Positions 25,271 to 34,759 of a stretch of DNA of 64,000 bases are shown here, piece after piece. Below the pieces are notes generated by a model that was given only the letters and a program-made list of their open reading frames with translations, ran no database searches and was not told the origin of the DNA. This stretch comes from Ruegeria sp. HKCCD7303. Its GTDB lineage: Bacteria > Pseudomonadota > Alphaproteobacteria > Rhodobacterales > Rhodobacteraceae. The stretch covers positions 62,001 through 126,000 of the forward strand of contig NZ_WVRE01000002.1 in NCBI RefSeq assembly GCF_013111185.1. The letters are read 5' to 3'. Each line of letters starts with the position of its first letter. The stretch's first letter is position 1. The position numbers and the translations under genes were made by a program.

Positions 25271-26581
25271 TCAGGCCAGCATGACCATCGGGTTTTCCAG
25301 ATTATCGACGATGGCCTTGAGAAGTTCCGCCCCCAACGCCCCGTCGATGACGCGATGATCCACGGACATTGTGACAGACATCACGGTTGCCACGGTCAAT
25401 TCGCCATCATCTCCGACAACAGGCTTTTTCACACCGGTTCCTACAGCCAGAATTCCGGCATGCGGCGGGTTCACAATGGCGTCGAAGTTATCGATGCCGA
25501 ACATGCCTAGGTTCGAGATGGCAAAGGTGCCGCCCTGGTATTCATGCGGGGCCAATTTGCGCTCACGGGCGCGGCCTGCAAGGTCTTTCATCTCGGTAGA
25601 CAGGGCGGACAGCGACTTCATGTCAGCATCTTGCAGAACCGGGGTGAACAAGCCGCCTTCGATCGCAACAGCAACAGCCACGTCCGAAGGTTTCAATTGC
25701 AGCACCCGGTCGCCCGCCCAAACTGCGTTGCAGGCTGGAACCTGTTGCAGCGCGTTTGCGACGGCCTTGATGATGAAATCATTGACGCTCAGCTTCACGC
25801 CACGGCCTTCCAACTGCTTGTTCAGTTGGCTGCGGAACTTGAGCAGCGCGTCCAGTTTGATGTCGCGACGCAGGTAGAAATGCGGGATGGTCTGCTTGGC
25901 TTCGCCCAAACGCGCGGCAATGGTCTTGCGCATACCGTCTAGCTGAATTTCTTCGTACTCGCGACCTTCGTACATGCGTGCGACCATATCTGCCAAGGGG
26001 CCGGCAGGTGCCGCAACAGGAGCCGAAGCAGCCGCAGTTGGGGCCGGTGCCGCAGCAGCCGTAGCAGTGGTCGCCGTGGTGCTTTCAACATCTGCCTTGA
26101 CGATACGGCCATGCGGCCCCGAGCCGCTGATCTGCGAAAGATCCAGACCTTTTTGTGCCGCGATCCGACGGGCCAGAGGTGACGCAAAGACGCGACCGCC
26201 ATCTGCCGTGACCGGAGCCGCTGGGGCAGGTGCAGGCGCCTCAGTTGTCGCTGCCGAAGCAGCCTCTGTGCCCGCAGCGACCGCTGGTGCAGCCACAGGC
26301 GCTGCGGCATGCGTTGCTGCGATGTCATCCGCGCTTTCGCCGTCTTCCAGCAGAACCGCGATGGCGGTGTTTACCTTGACCCCTTCAGACCCCTCGGGGA
26401 TCAGGATCTTGCCGATGGTGCCTTCGTCAACGGCTTCGAACTCCATCGTGGCCTTGTCGGTTTCGATCTCGGCCAGCAGGTCGCCGGACGAGACTGCGTC
26501 GCCCTCTTTGACGAGCCATTTTGCAAGCGTGCCTTCCTCCATAGTTGGGGATAGGGCGGGCATCAGAATTTCGGTGGGCAT
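25271..26581 (-). CDS. pdhC: Pyruvate dehydrogenase E2, dihydrolipoamide acetyltransferase
   Basis: Core acetyltransferase of the pyruvate dehydrogenase complex, 436 residues from the ATG at 26581. A single lipoyl domain (1-80) has the lipoylated Lys43 in [11 protein letters not shown] long Ala/Pro/Thr-rich linker follows, then the peripheral-subunit binding domain ([20 protein letters not shown], about 135-170), a second Ala/Pro linker and the catalytic domain with [12 protein letters not shown] holding the active-site His and Asp. Last gene of the pdhA-pdhB-membrane protein-pdhC set. Its lipoyl domain is almost identical to the one on pdhB. Confidence 0.97.
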   Translation of the reverse strand: MPTEILMPALSPTMEEGTLAKWLVKEGDAVSSGDLLAEIETDKATMEFEAVDEGTIGKILIPEGSEGVKVNTAIAVLLEDGESADDIAATHAAAPVAAPAVAAGTEAASAATTEAPAPAPAAPVTADGGRVFASPLARRIAAQKGLDLSQISGSGPHGRIVKADVESTTATTATAAAAPAPTAAASAPVAAPAGPLADMVARMYEGREYEEIQLDGMRKTIAARLGEAKQTIPHFYLRRDIKLDALLKFRSQLNKQLEGRGVKLSVNDFIIKAVANALQQVPACNAVWAGDRVLQLKPSDVAVAVAIEGGLFTPVLQDADMKSLSALSTEMKDLAGRARERKLAPHEYQGGTFAISNLGMFGIDNFDAIVNPPHAGILAVGTGVKKPVVGDDGELTVATVMSVTMSVDHRVIDGALGAELLKAIVDNLENPMVMLA

Positions 26582-26595
26582 GTCTTCATGTCCTC

Positions 26596-27081
26596 TTACT
26601 TCGAAAATGAGTATATCAGCGTTGCGATGTCGATCAGGAGAATGGCCGCGCAGAAGGTGACGAACACCCCCACGACCACAGAGCGCGCCTTCGAGACGCG
26701 TGGATGGTTCTTTTCGAGCCACTCGGTGAACAGACCAAGCGCTGCGGCGTCGCTGTGTTCAATGGTTGCCAGATAGTCCATACCCAGTTGCAGGCGCTGC
26801 TGCTCGAGTACGATGTAAATGACCGAGGCATAAGACACGACACAGGCAACAGACAGCATGGCTCGGATCGGCCAAGCGCTGGTCAGGTTGCCCTCGACCG
26901 ATAGCAGATCGAAAGAGATCTGGTCGAAGGCCTCAAGATTGAACGCAATACTGACAAAGGAAACCACCAGGAACGCCGCACAGACATAAAGCAGGTTGCG
27001 GTTGTTATCCTTGCGCGCGGAGACGAGGCTTTCGAACAGCCAGTCCACGCCCGCAGGATTATGTACGTTCCCGGGGGTCAT
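26596..27081 (-). CDS. Uncharacterised three-helix membrane protein inside the pdh operon
   Basis: A 161-residue protein lying tightly between pdhB (3 nt after its stop) and pdhC (14 nt before its start), so it must be cotranscribed. A soluble N terminus ([19 protein letters not shown]) is followed by hydrophobic segments [39 protein letters not shown] and [21 protein letters not shown]. No known family was recognised. The position suggests a role tied to pyruvate dehydrogenase, such as membrane association, or a simple passenger; nothing in the sequence decides this. Confidence 0.8.
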   Translation of the reverse strand: MTPGNVHNPAGVDWLFESLVSARKDNNRNLLYVCAAFLVVSFVSIAFNLEAFDQISFDLLSVEGNLTSAWPIRAMLSVACVVSYASVIYIVLEQQRLQLGMDYLATIEHSDAAALGLFTEWLEKNHPRVSKARSVVVGVFVTFCAAILLIDIATLIYSFSK

Positions 27082-27084
27082 CGC

Positions 27085-28449
27085 CTATCGGTAGGTCACT
27101 TGTTTGACGGCGGCGATCACCTCATCGGTGGTGATCAGCGCCAGCTTTTCCAAGTTCGCGGCATAGGGCATTGGCACATCCTTGCCGGTGCAGTTGATGA
27201 CCGGGGCGTCGAGATAGTCGAACGCTTCCTGCATCACCACTGAGCTGATGTAGCTGCCGACGGAACCCTGCGGCCAGCCTTCTTCAACGGTTACCAGACG
27301 GTTGGTTTTCATAACCGAGTTGATGATCGCGCCGGTATCCATCGGGCGGATGGTGCGCAGGTCGATCACTTCGGCGCTGATGCCTTCTTCGGCCAGCTTG
27401 TCGGCGGCTTCAAGCGCGTATTGCATGCCGATACCGAAGCTGACGATGGTCACGTCGGACCCTTCGCGCCAAATGCGCGCTTTGCCCAGCGGGATGGCCA
27501 GGTCATCCACTTGCGGTACTTCAAAAGAGCGCCCGTAGAGGATTTCGTTTTCCAGGAAAACTACGGGGTTGGGATCACGGATTGCCGACTTCAGCAGACC
27601 TTTGGCATCCGCGGCCGAATAGGGCATCACAACTTTCAGTCCAGGTACCTGCATGTACCAGGCAGCGTAATCCTGAGAATGCTGAGCAGCCACGCGCGCG
27701 GCAGCACCGTTGGGGCCACGGAATACGATTGGGCAACCCATCTGACCGCCTGACATGTAAAGCGTCTTGGCGGCAGAGTTGATGATCTGGTCAATCGCCT
27801 GCATGGCGAAGTTGAAGGTCATGAACTCGACAATCGGCTTCAGACCACCAAAGGCCGAACCAACAGCGATACCTGCAAACCCATGTTCGGTGATCGGGGT
27901 GTCGATCACGCGTTTGCTGCCGAACTCGTCCAGCAGACCTTGGCTGATCTTATACGCTCCCTGGTATTCGGCGACTTCTTCACCCATCAGGTAGACGTCT
28001 TCGTCGCTGCGCATTTCCTCGGCCATCGCGTCGCGCAGTGCTTCGCGGACGGTTTCAGACTTCATCTCTGCATCAGCAGGCCAGTCAGGCGACAGATCGA
28101 CCACCGGTGCGGCAGGTGCAGCAGCGGGGGCAGGGGCCGCTGCGGGGCTAGCCTCGGCTGCCGCTTCTGCTGCAGGAGCCGCTGCGGGCAGGGCAGAGGC
28201 GTCTTCGCCGTCTTCCACCAAAACCGCGATAGGGGTGTTCACCTTGACCCCTTCGGTCCCTTCAGCGATCAGGATTTTTCCAACGATCCCTTCATCGACC
28301 GCTTCGAATTCCATCGTCGCCTTGTCGGTTTCGATCTCGGCCATAATATCGCCTGAAGATACAGTGTCGCCTTCCTTAACCAGCCACTTGGCCAGCGTGC
28401 CCTCTTCCATTGTGGGCGAAAGGGCGGGCATGAGAATTTCGGTTGCCAT
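27085..28449 (-). CDS. pdhB: Pyruvate dehydrogenase E1 beta subunit with N-terminal lipoyl domain
   Basis: 454 residues. Residues 1-80 form a lipoyl domain ([17 protein letters not shown], Lys43 in ETDKATMEF), an Ala/Pro linker runs to about 125, and the rest is the transketolase-like E1 beta ([59 protein letters not shown]). The lipoyl-bearing E1 beta is known in alphaproteobacteria such as Sinorhizobium and Zymomonas. With E1 alpha it decarboxylates pyruvate using thiamine diphosphate. Fourteen nt separate it from pdhA. Confidence 0.97.
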   Translation of the reverse strand: MATEILMPALSPTMEEGTLAKWLVKEGDTVSSGDIMAEIETDKATMEFEAVDEGIVGKILIAEGTEGVKVNTPIAVLVEDGEDASALPAAAPAAEAAAEASPAAAPAPAAAPAAPVVDLSPDWPADAEMKSETVREALRDAMAEEMRSDEDVYLMGEEVAEYQGAYKISQGLLDEFGSKRVIDTPITEHGFAGIAVGSAFGGLKPIVEFMTFNFAMQAIDQIINSAAKTLYMSGGQMGCPIVFRGPNGAAARVAAQHSQDYAAWYMQVPGLKVVMPYSAADAKGLLKSAIRDPNPVVFLENEILYGRSFEVPQVDDLAIPLGKARIWREGSDVTIVSFGIGMQYALEAADKLAEEGISAEVIDLRTIRPMDTGAIINSVMKTNRLVTVEEGWPQGSVGSYISSVVMQEAFDYLDAPVINCTGKDVPMPYAANLEKLALITTDEVIAAVKQVTYR

Positions 28450-28464
28450 GTCTTATTCGTCCTC

Positions 28465-29454
28465 TCAGGCGTAAATGTCGGTCCAGAGCTCTTCGACGGA
28501 AGGCTCGGGGCTTTCTTTCGAGAATTCGGCGGCTTGATTGACGATCTCTTTGATCTCTTTATCGATCGCCTTCAGATCATCCTCGGTTGCGTGTTTGCCG
28601 CTCAGCAGAAGCTCGCGCACATGTTCGATCGGATCGCTCTGCTCGCGGACCTTCTGAACCTCTTCGCGGGTGCGGTACTTGGCCGGATCAGACATCGAGT
28701 GGCCACGATACCGGTAGGTTTTGACCTCAAGGATGTAAGGGCCTTTGCCCGCACGGCAGTGGGCAACAGCTTTTTCACCTGCGGCCTTAACCGCCAACAC
28801 ATCCATACCGTTGACGATCTCGCCGGGGATGCCAAACGCTTCGCCGCGCACGTAGATGTCCGGCGACGATGTCGAGCGCGCCTGCGCTGTACCCATGGCG
28901 TATTGGTTGTTTTCGATCACAAAGACCACAGGAAGATCCCAGAGAGCGGCCATGTTGAACGTCTCATAGACTTGCCCCTGGTTGGCCGCGCCATCACCGA
29001 AATAGGTGAATGTCACGCCACCGTTCTCTTTGTATTTGTCAGCAAAGGCCAGACCTGCACCCAGCGGAACCTGTGCGCCAACGATGCCGTGGCCGCCATA
29101 GAAATGCTTCTCTTTCGAGAACATGTGCATCGAGCCGCCCTTGCCTTTGGAAAGGCCGCCTTCGCGCCCGGTCAGTTCGGCCATAACGCCGCCCGGATCC
29201 ATACCGCAGGCCAACATGTGGCCGTGATCGCGATACGAGGTGATGCGTTTGTCCCCTTCCTGAGCTGCCGCTTCGAGGCCGACAACAACGGCTTCCTGTC
29301 CGATATAAAGGTGGCAGAAGCCGCCAATCAGACCCATACCATAAAGCTGGCCTGCTTTTTCCTCGAATCGGCGGATCAAAAGCATCTCGCGGTAGTAGGT
29401 CTTGAGTTCTTCCGCAGAAACGTTTGGTTTCTTTGTGGTTTTTCGCGCAGCCAT
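28465..29454 (-). CDS. pdhA: Pyruvate dehydrogenase E1 alpha subunit
   Basis: 329 residues. The thiamine-diphosphate motif runs from GDGAANQGQVYETFNMAAL to VIENN, and the phosphorylation-loop region YRYRGHSMSDPAKYR is present. MLLIRRFEEKAGQLYG is the usual start of the E1 alpha fold. First gene of the pdh operon. A perfect inverted repeat, ATAGTTTA-N4-TAAACTAT, ends 26 nt before its ATG and a near copy precedes lpdA, the E3 gene 15 kb away. Confidence 0.98.
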   Translation of the reverse strand: MAARKTTKKPNVSAEELKTYYREMLLIRRFEEKAGQLYGMGLIGGFCHLYIGQEAVVVGLEAAAQEGDKRITSYRDHGHMLACGMDPGGVMAELTGREGGLSKGKGGSMHMFSKEKHFYGGHGIVGAQVPLGAGLAFADKYKENGGVTFTYFGDGAANQGQVYETFNMAALWDLPVVFVIENNQYAMGTAQARSTSSPDIYVRGEAFGIPGEIVNGMDVLAVKAAGEKAVAHCRAGKGPYILEVKTYRYRGHSMSDPAKYRTREEVQKVREQSDPIEHVRELLLSGKHATEDDLKAIDKEIKEIVNQAAEFSKESPEPSVEELWTDIYA

Positions 29455-29480
29455 TGTGGCGATCTCCCCCTTTCGGACAG

Positions 29481-29500
29481 ATAGTTTAGCGTTAAACTAT
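29481..29500 (-). promoter_or_regulatory. Candidate operator of the pdh operon
   Basis: ATAGTTTA (29481-29488), GCGT, TAAACTAT (29493-29500): a perfect 8+4+8 inverted repeat 26 nt upstream of the pdhA ATG. The core TAGTTTA-N4-TAAACTA recurs upstream of lpdA at 44871-44888. Confidence 0.7.
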
Positions 29501-29630
29501 CTCATAAAGCATTTGATGCTATCTGGCGAGGGTAAATGTGACGCAGCGTCGGATTGCGCTGAGCCACGCTTGTCGAAGCAGGGTAAAATTTTGGATGTGC
29601 CAGATTTTTCGACGAAAAATCCAAATCAGG

Positions 29631-29993
29631 TCAGCGAATGACAATCTCGTCTGCGCGGATCATACCCAGAACCGAACGTGCCTGTTGGTCCAGAAGATCT
29701 AGATCAAGGTAGGTATCGGACAGCCTTAGGGTCAGGTTTTCCATCTCGGTGATCTCGGCGTTCAGTTTCGCCAAGTCGCGCGACAGAGCGTCCCGTTCCG
29801 CTGCAATCTCGACCCGCCGAAACAGACCATAGTCTCCTTGCACGGCAGCGAAGGTGAAGTAGACACCCAGCATGAAAGCCACCGAGAAGAAAGCAACTGC
29901 GCCCAAACCGGGCCGATGGGAACGGGACACTCTGTTTACCGCCGTATGAAAACTTGCCTCAATAACGGGTCCTTTTTGGACCTCTTTCAGCAC
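29631..29993 (-). CDS. FtsB/DivIC-like septum formation initiator protein
   Basis: A 120-residue bitopic membrane protein. A single helix (GLGAVAFFSVAFMLGVYFTFAAV, residues about 28-50) is followed by GDYGLFRRVEIAAERDALSRDLAKLN, an a/b heptad coiled coil typical of FtsB, and a short C-terminal tail. FtsB forms the FtsQLB subcomplex of the divisome in the periplasm. The annotated ATG at 29993 gives a longer N terminus than most homologues; a GTG inside (VSRSHRPGLG) would match the usual length. It lies between pgk and pdhA on the same strand, as eno or pgk neighbours often do. Confidence 0.88.
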   Translation of the reverse strand: MLKEVQKGPVIEASFHTAVNRVSRSHRPGLGAVAFFSVAFMLGVYFTFAAVQGDYGLFRRVEIAAERDALSRDLAKLNAEITEMENLTLRLSDTYLDLDLLDQQARSVLGMIRADEIVIR

Positions 29994-30020
29994 TATGTCA
30001 CAGGTGATTCGGCTTGTGAA

Positions 30021-30046
30021 TCCCCTGACGCGGAAAAATCAGGGGA
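30021..30046 (-). terminator. Hairpin between pgk and the FtsB-like gene
   Basis: TCCCCTGA (30021-30028) pairs with TCAGGGGA (30039-30046) across a 10-nt loop, 35 nt after the pgk stop. There is no T-run on the - strand side, so it may only attenuate. Confidence 0.45.
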
Positions 30047-30080
30047 TGAGTCAGAATGTCTCGGCACGCGCAGTAAAACC

Positions 30081-31271
30081 TTACTGCTCCAACGCTGCAA
30101 CGCCAGGAAGGGTCTTACCTTCCATCCACTCCAAAAACGCGCCACCCGCGGTGGAAATGTATGAGAAATCATGCGCTGCACCCGATGCGTTCAGGGCTGC
30201 AACAGTGTCGCCGCCGCCTGCGACCGAAACCAATTGTCCCGAACGCGTCAAGGCGGCTGCCTTCAGAGCCGCTGCATTGGTGGCTGCATCGAAAGGTTCC
30301 AGCTCGAACGCGCCCAGCGGGCCGTTCCAGATCAGGGTTTGGCTTTTTGAAAAGATGTCTGTGATGACAGCAACACTTTCGGGGCCTGCGTCCAGGATCA
30401 TGCCGTCTTCGGGGCATTGATCTGTGGGCAGCGTTTGATGTGGTGCATGGGCTTCAAACTTCTGTGCGACCACGATGTCCTTTGGCAGAACGATAGTGCA
30501 ACCGGAGTTTTCGGCTTTGGCCAGAATCTCAGCTGCGGTCCCCTGCATGTCGCGCTCCGCCAATGATTTTCCGACGTTGATCCCTTGGGCAACCAGAAAC
30601 GTGTTGGCCATTCCGCCACCGATAACCAGATAGTCCACCTTGTTGATAAGGTTGCCAAGCAGCTCCAGCTTGGTCGAAACTTTGGCGCCCCCGACAACTG
30701 CCGTTACAGGCCGTTTCGGAGCACCCAAAGCGCCTTCCAGTGCCTCAAGTTCGGCCTGCATTAGACGGCCTGCACATGCAGGCAGAAGCCGCGCCAGTGC
30801 TTCGGTTGAACTGTGGGCCCGGTGTGCGGCCGAGAACGCGTCATTGCAATAGACATCACCAAGCTTGGCCATGCCTGCGGCCAGATCGGCGTCGTTCTTG
30901 GTCTCGGCAGCGTGAAAACGGGTGTTTTCCAGCAGCAATACCTGACCTGGTTGAAGCGCTTCGGTCGCCAACTCCGCCTCGGTTCCGACGCAATCAGCGG
31001 CAAACAAGACCGGCGCGCCGAACGCGCTTTCCAGTGTTGGCACCAACTGCTTGAGCGAAAGATTCTCGCGTCGCTCGCCGCCCGGACGTCCAAAATGCGC
31101 CAGCAAGATCGGCTTTCCGCCCGCAGCAAGAATGTGGCGCACTGTGGGCACGATCCGTTCAATACGCGTTGCGTCGGTGACAGTGCCGTCCACGACCGGT
31201 ACGTTAATGTCCACACGCACCAAGACGCGTTTGCCACCCAAGTCCATATCGTCCAGTGTTTTCCAGCTCAT
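30081..31271 (-). CDS. pgk: Phosphoglycerate kinase
   Basis: Glycolytic and gluconeogenic kinase for 1,3-bisphosphoglycerate and ADP. 396 residues, full length. N-domain substrate motifs [14 protein letters not shown] and [27 protein letters not shown]; hinge [15 protein letters not shown]; nucleotide-domain [16 protein letters not shown] and [10 protein letters not shown]. The loop [10 protein letters not shown] contains the conserved Arg. Divergent from the cyclophilin genes with 133 nt between. Confidence 0.98.
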   Translation of the reverse strand: MSWKTLDDMDLGGKRVLVRVDINVPVVDGTVTDATRIERIVPTVRHILAAGGKPILLAHFGRPGGERRENLSLKQLVPTLESAFGAPVLFAADCVGTEAELATEALQPGQVLLLENTRFHAAETKNDADLAAGMAKLGDVYCNDAFSAAHRAHSSTEALARLLPACAGRLMQAELEALEGALGAPKRPVTAVVGGAKVSTKLELLGNLINKVDYLVIGGGMANTFLVAQGINVGKSLAERDMQGTAAEILAKAENSGCTIVLPKDIVVAQKFEAHAPHQTLPTDQCPEDGMILDAGPESVAVITDIFSKSQTLIWNGPLGAFELEPFDAATNAAALKAAALTRSGQLVSVAGGGDTVAALNASGAAHDFSYISTAGGAFLEWMEGKTLPGVAALEQ

Positions 31272-31404
31272 CTTGCGATCCTCGTCATTGGCAACCGATT
31301 TAGGCGGTTCTTTTCCTGCATTTTACCCTCAGGTCAATGCGTCACTTGGCATTCACGCGCGTGCGGCATAGGTATTTGCGCAAGACAAACGACAGGAGGG
31401 CCAC

Positions 31405-31911
31405 ATGGCCGAGATCAAAGATCCCGAAAACACAATCATCATCGAGCTGAAGGGCGGCAATGTCGTCATCGAGCTGCTGCCGGATGTAGCACCGTTGCAC
31501 AGCGCGCGGATGAAGGAACTGGCCCGTGGCGGAGAATATGACAACGTGGCCTTTCACCGTGTAATCGACGGCTTCATGGCGCAAACCGGTGACGTTCAGC
31601 ACGGCGATATGGAAGACGGCTTCAACCTGCGCATGGCGGGCACCGGCGGGTCCTCGTTGCCGAACGTTCCGGCAGAATTTTCCAAACTGCCGCATGATCG
31701 GGGCACGCTGGGCGCGGCCCGGTCGCAAAATCCGGATTCGGCCAACTCGCAGTTCTTCATCAACTTCAAGGACAACCACTTCCTGAACGGTCAGTATACC
31801 GTCTATGGTCGCGTGATCGATGGCATGGAGCATGTGGATGCGATCGTTCGGGGCGAGCCGCCTGCGAACCCGGATCGCATGATCAGCGTCAAGGTGGCCG
31901 CCGATGCATAA
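31405..31911 (+). CDS. Cytoplasmic cyclophilin-type peptidyl-prolyl isomerase
   Basis: A 168-residue cyclophilin without signal peptide. The active-site Arg and Phe lie in FHRVIDGFMAQTGD; NSQFFINFKDNHFLNGQYTV is the second signature. It resembles PpiB. The start at 31405 follows AGGAGGGCC. The next gene, a secreted homologue, starts inside its last codons with an 8-nt overlap. Confidence 0.95.
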   Translation: MAEIKDPENTIIIELKGGNVVIELLPDVAPLHSARMKELARGGEYDNVAFHRVIDGFMAQTGDVQHGDMEDGFNLRMAGTGGSSLPNVPAEFSKLPHDRGTLGAARSQNPDSANSQFFINFKDNHFLNGQYTVYGRVIDGMEHVDAIVRGEPPANPDRMISVKVAADA

Positions 31912-32461
31912 GCTGGCTGCAGCCTTTGCACTTCTGGCCAGTCCCGCGTTGGCCAGCGGTTTGCAGATCGACGTCGAAGGGGAGGGAGCCAACGGCACCA
32001 TCTCGATCGACCTGTTCGAGGATGTCGCACCCAAGCATGTGGAACAGATCACCGCCTTGGCCGCCGACGGTCAGTATGATGGCGTCGTGTTTCACCGCGT
32101 GATTGACGGCTTTATGGCGCAAACTGGCGATGTGGAATATGGCAACTCCGGCGCGGCCGGTTTCGACATGCGCAATGCAGGACGTGGCGGATCTGACCGT
32201 CCTGACCTGCCGGCTGAGTTTTCCGATGTCACCTTTGACCGGGGCGTGGTCGGCATGGCCCGTTCGAATGACCCGGATTCAGCCAATTCGCAGTTTTTCA
32301 TCATGTTCGAACCCGGCCCGTTCCTAGACGGGCAGTACACTGTAGTCGGTCAGGTGACTGACGGCATGGATGTGGTGGACGCAATCAAGCGCGGTGCCGG
32401 TCAAAACGGTGCGATCATTGGCGCACCGGACGTGATGAAGAAAGTCACAGTCATCGAATGA
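31904..32461 (+). CDS. Secreted cyclophilin-type peptidyl-prolyl isomerase
   Basis: A 185-residue paralogue of the preceding gene with a signal peptide (MHKLAAAFALLASPALASG), so periplasmic. Catalytic motif FHRVIDGFMAQTGD is identical; NSQFFIMFEPGPFLDGQYT follows. The 8-nt overlap (ATGCATAA contains both start and stop) indicates translational coupling. The pair looks like a tandem duplication that gave one cytosolic and one exported isomerase. Confidence 0.95.
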   Translation: MHKLAAAFALLASPALASGLQIDVEGEGANGTISIDLFEDVAPKHVEQITALAADGQYDGVVFHRVIDGFMAQTGDVEYGNSGAAGFDMRNAGRGGSDRPDLPAEFSDVTFDRGVVGMARSNDPDSANSQFFIMFEPGPFLDGQYTVVGQVTDGMDVVDAIKRGAGQNGAIIGAPDVMKKVTVIE

Positions 32462-32465
32462 ACGA

Positions 32466-32499
32466 AAAAGCCCGACGCGCGTTACCGCATCGGGCTTTT
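32466..32499 (+). terminator. Terminator between cyclophilin and aquaporin genes
   Basis: AAAAGCCCGA (32466-32475) pairs with TCGGGCTTTT (32490-32499). The A/T ends make it work for both convergent genes. Confidence 0.9.
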
Positions 32500-32526
32500 C
32501 CATATTGTGGGTTGCACGAACCGGAA

Positions 32527-33216
32527 TCAATCGTCGGGTGACATCATCTTCCAGATCACCGCGCCGATCGCTCCACCGATCAATGGGGCCACCCAGAACA
32601 GCCAGAGCTGCGCCAAGGCCGGGCCATCCGCGAACAGCGCCACTCCGGTAGACCGCGCCGGATTCACCGATGTGTTGCTGACCGGGATCGACACCAGATG
32701 AATCAGCGTCAGCGCCAGACCAATTGCAATCGGCGCGAACCCGGCGGGTGCCTTTTCTGACGTTGCACCCAGGATGATGATGATGAAGAAGGCGGTCATC
32801 ACAATTTCGATCACCAATACGGACATCATCGAATAGCCCTCGGGCGAGGCGTCTCCGTATCCGTTTGATGCAAACCCTCCGACGCCTTCGAAGCCGGGTG
32901 CGCCGCTTACGATCAGATACAGCACTATGGCAGCTGCAATCGCGCCGATGACCTGAGCGCCCCAATAGGGCAACAGATCTTTGGCCGGAAACCGCCCGCC
33001 GATCATCAACCCCAAACTGACGGCCGGGTTGAAATGCCCACCCGAGATGTGACCAACCGTGTAAGCCATAGTCAGAACTGTCAGGCCAAAGGCGAAAGAC
33101 ACGCCAAGCCATCCGATGCCGACATCCGCGACACCGGCTGCTAATACGGCACTGCCGCATCCCCCAAGGACCAGCCAGAATGTGCCGAAGAACTCGGCAA
33201 GTAATTTCGATGACAT
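32527..33216 (-). CDS. aqpZ: Aquaporin Z-type water channel
   Basis: A 229-residue six-helix MIP-family channel. Both NPA boxes are present: [11 protein letters not shown] and [14 protein letters not shown]. The start [23 protein letters not shown] and the extracellular loop [20 protein letters not shown] are AqpZ-like, and the selectivity-filter His and Arg positions fit a water-specific pore rather than a glycerol channel. Monocistronic. Confidence 0.96.
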   Translation of the reverse strand: MSSKLLAEFFGTFWLVLGGCGSAVLAAGVADVGIGWLGVSFAFGLTVLTMAYTVGHISGGHFNPAVSLGLMIGGRFPAKDLLPYWGAQVIGAIAAAIVLYLIVSGAPGFEGVGGFASNGYGDASPEGYSMMSVLVIEIVMTAFFIIIILGATSEKAPAGFAPIAIGLALTLIHLVSIPVSNTSVNPARSTGVALFADGPALAQLWLFWVAPLIGGAIGAVIWKMMSPDD

Positions 33217-33327
33217 GAAAAATCCTCCGCAATGTTATGAGGTTAAGTGTAATTCAAAAATTAGCTTTTGTTAAATTATGACGAACGGGGAATTTGTCGA
33301 ATGACCTGTCACCTTGGGTAAAAGCGA

Positions 33328-34137
33328 TCAGCGCCACTGTACGGGGTCCAGATGAAACAGTTTTGACAGCTGTTCATAGACCTCCGGATCAGAGTTTCGC
33401 AGCGCCCTGGGCCGTTCAAAAAACACTTCAACCGAAACGGCGAAAAACTCTTCGTGCCCTTCCGCACCGTAGGGATCAATCACAGTTGCGCGCCCCATTT
33501 CAACGGCCTGTACATGGGCGTCGTAAGCCGTCAGAAACGCGGCCTCCCACTCGGAAAAACTCTGGTTGGCGCTGAGAACGGGCACACCATTGGCCGAGCC
33601 TGTCAGATCGTCGATCTGATGTGCGAATTCGTGAAAAACAACATTTTGCCCGTCATGATCGTTCATAGCACCGCGCTGGCTGTGCGCCCATGACAGGATC
33701 ACCGGGCCGCGATTCCAGCTTTCTCCGGTGCGTACAATTTCCTTTTCGGTGACAACATAACCGCTGTGGCGGCTCTGTCTGGATTTGAAGGCGCTGGGAT
33801 AGATCAGGATGGTGGTGAGGTTGTCGTACCAAAGCTCGGTGTTCACAACCAACAGACAGGCTTGCGCGGCGATAGACATTTGCATGTCTTTGGTAACGTC
33901 CAGACCGTCGCAGCCGATGAACTCAACCTGATCGAGAAACAGGTTGATCTTACCTTCCAGCTTAGCGCGCAAGCCTTGCGGCAATTTCCGCAGGATCGGG
34001 ACCTGAGCGTCGATAAGGTGCCGTTCCTGATCCGTCAACGGCGCGGCCAACAGGGCCCGGCGCGCCTGTTGTTTTGACCAAAAGTAATAGGCCGCACCAC
34101 AAGCAATCAGCGCAACAAGTGTCAGGAATATCAACAT
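33328..34137 (-). CDS. MtfA-like zinc-dependent peptidase
   Basis: 269 residues, M90 peptidase family. An N-terminal membrane helix (MLIFLTLVALIACGAAYYFW) precedes the soluble domain. The metal site is H169-E170-FA-H173 in VVFHEFAHQIDDLTG, with a distal Glu in EEFFAVSVEVFFERP. In E. coli MtfA binds the glucose regulator Mlc and has aminopeptidase activity; this version is membrane-anchored, so the partner may differ. Followed on the same strand by no obvious partner. Confidence 0.88.
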   Translation of the reverse strand: MLIFLTLVALIACGAAYYFWSKQQARRALLAAPLTDQERHLIDAQVPILRKLPQGLRAKLEGKINLFLDQVEFIGCDGLDVTKDMQMSIAAQACLLVVNTELWYDNLTTILIYPSAFKSRQSRHSGYVVTEKEIVRTGESWNRGPVILSWAHSQRGAMNDHDGQNVVFHEFAHQIDDLTGSANGVPVLSANQSFSEWEAAFLTAYDAHVQAVEMGRATVIDPYGAEGHEEFFAVSVEVFFERPRALRNSDPEVYEQLSKLFHLDPVQWR

Positions 34138-34200
34138 GACCCGACCCTAACGCGATCCCCGCACGATCAAAACCTGTTTCCCGAACTGAACAATGCCCCA

Positions 34201-34235
34201 AAAGAAAAGACGCCGCGGGTTTCCCAGCGGCGTCT
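34201..34235 (-). terminator. Intrinsic terminator of the M23-bactofilin operon
   Basis: On the - strand GACGCCGC pairs with GCGGCGTC across TGGGAAACCC and is followed by TTTTCTTTT, 24 nt after the bactofilin stop. Confidence 0.95.
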
Positions 34236-34258
34236 CGGGTTTGACCAGAAAGGTCGCG

Positions 34259-34759
34259 TTATTGTTTGACGTCAGCCGCTGGGTTCGATCCCGATTTGCT
34301 ACTGCGGCCAGGGTTCAGCGGGTCGTCCTGACGCTGCACTGAACCTTCAAAATGCGCGCCGCTTTCGATGGCGATGGTCTTGTGGATGATGTCGCCTTCA
34401 ACACGCGCAGTCGAAGTCAGGCGCACCTTCAGGCCACGCACACGGCCCACGATACGACCGTTGATCACCACGTCATCTGCGGTGACTTCACCCTTGATTG
34501 TTGCCGATTCACCAATGGTCAGCAGGTGAGCACGAATATCGCCCTCCACGGTGCCTTCCACCTGAATGTCACCGGAGGTCTTGATGTTGCCGGTGATGTG
34601 CAGATCCGAGGACAGAACCGACGCCGGCGGCTTTGGCTTGGGCGCAGTGGCAGGTTTCGTCTCGGTCGGTGCAGGGGCCGCTGGGGTCGCCGGAGCGGCA
34701 GGTTTGGCCGCCTCAGGTGCCTTGGATGCGGGCTCGTTGATTTTGCTTTTAGAAAACAT
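34259..34759 (-). CDS. Bactofilin
   Basis: A 166-residue cytoskeletal protein. The N-terminal 50 residues are Ala/Pro/Lys-rich and disordered. The bactofilin domain (about 48-145) is a right-handed beta-helix with regular repeats: DLHITGNIKTSGDIQVEGTV, HLLTIGESATIKGEVTADDV. Bactofilins polymerise without nucleotides and organise cell-wall enzymes. It overlaps the end of the M23 peptidase gene by 11 nt, the conserved bactofilin-M23 pair. Confidence 0.95.
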   Translation of the reverse strand: MFSKSKINEPASKAPEAAKPAAPATPAAPAPTETKPATAPKPKPPASVLSSDLHITGNIKTSGDIQVEGTVEGDIRAHLLTIGESATIKGEVTADDVVINGRIVGRVRGLKVRLTSTARVEGDIIHKTIAIESGAHFEGSVQRQDDPLNPGRSSKSGSNPAADVKQ

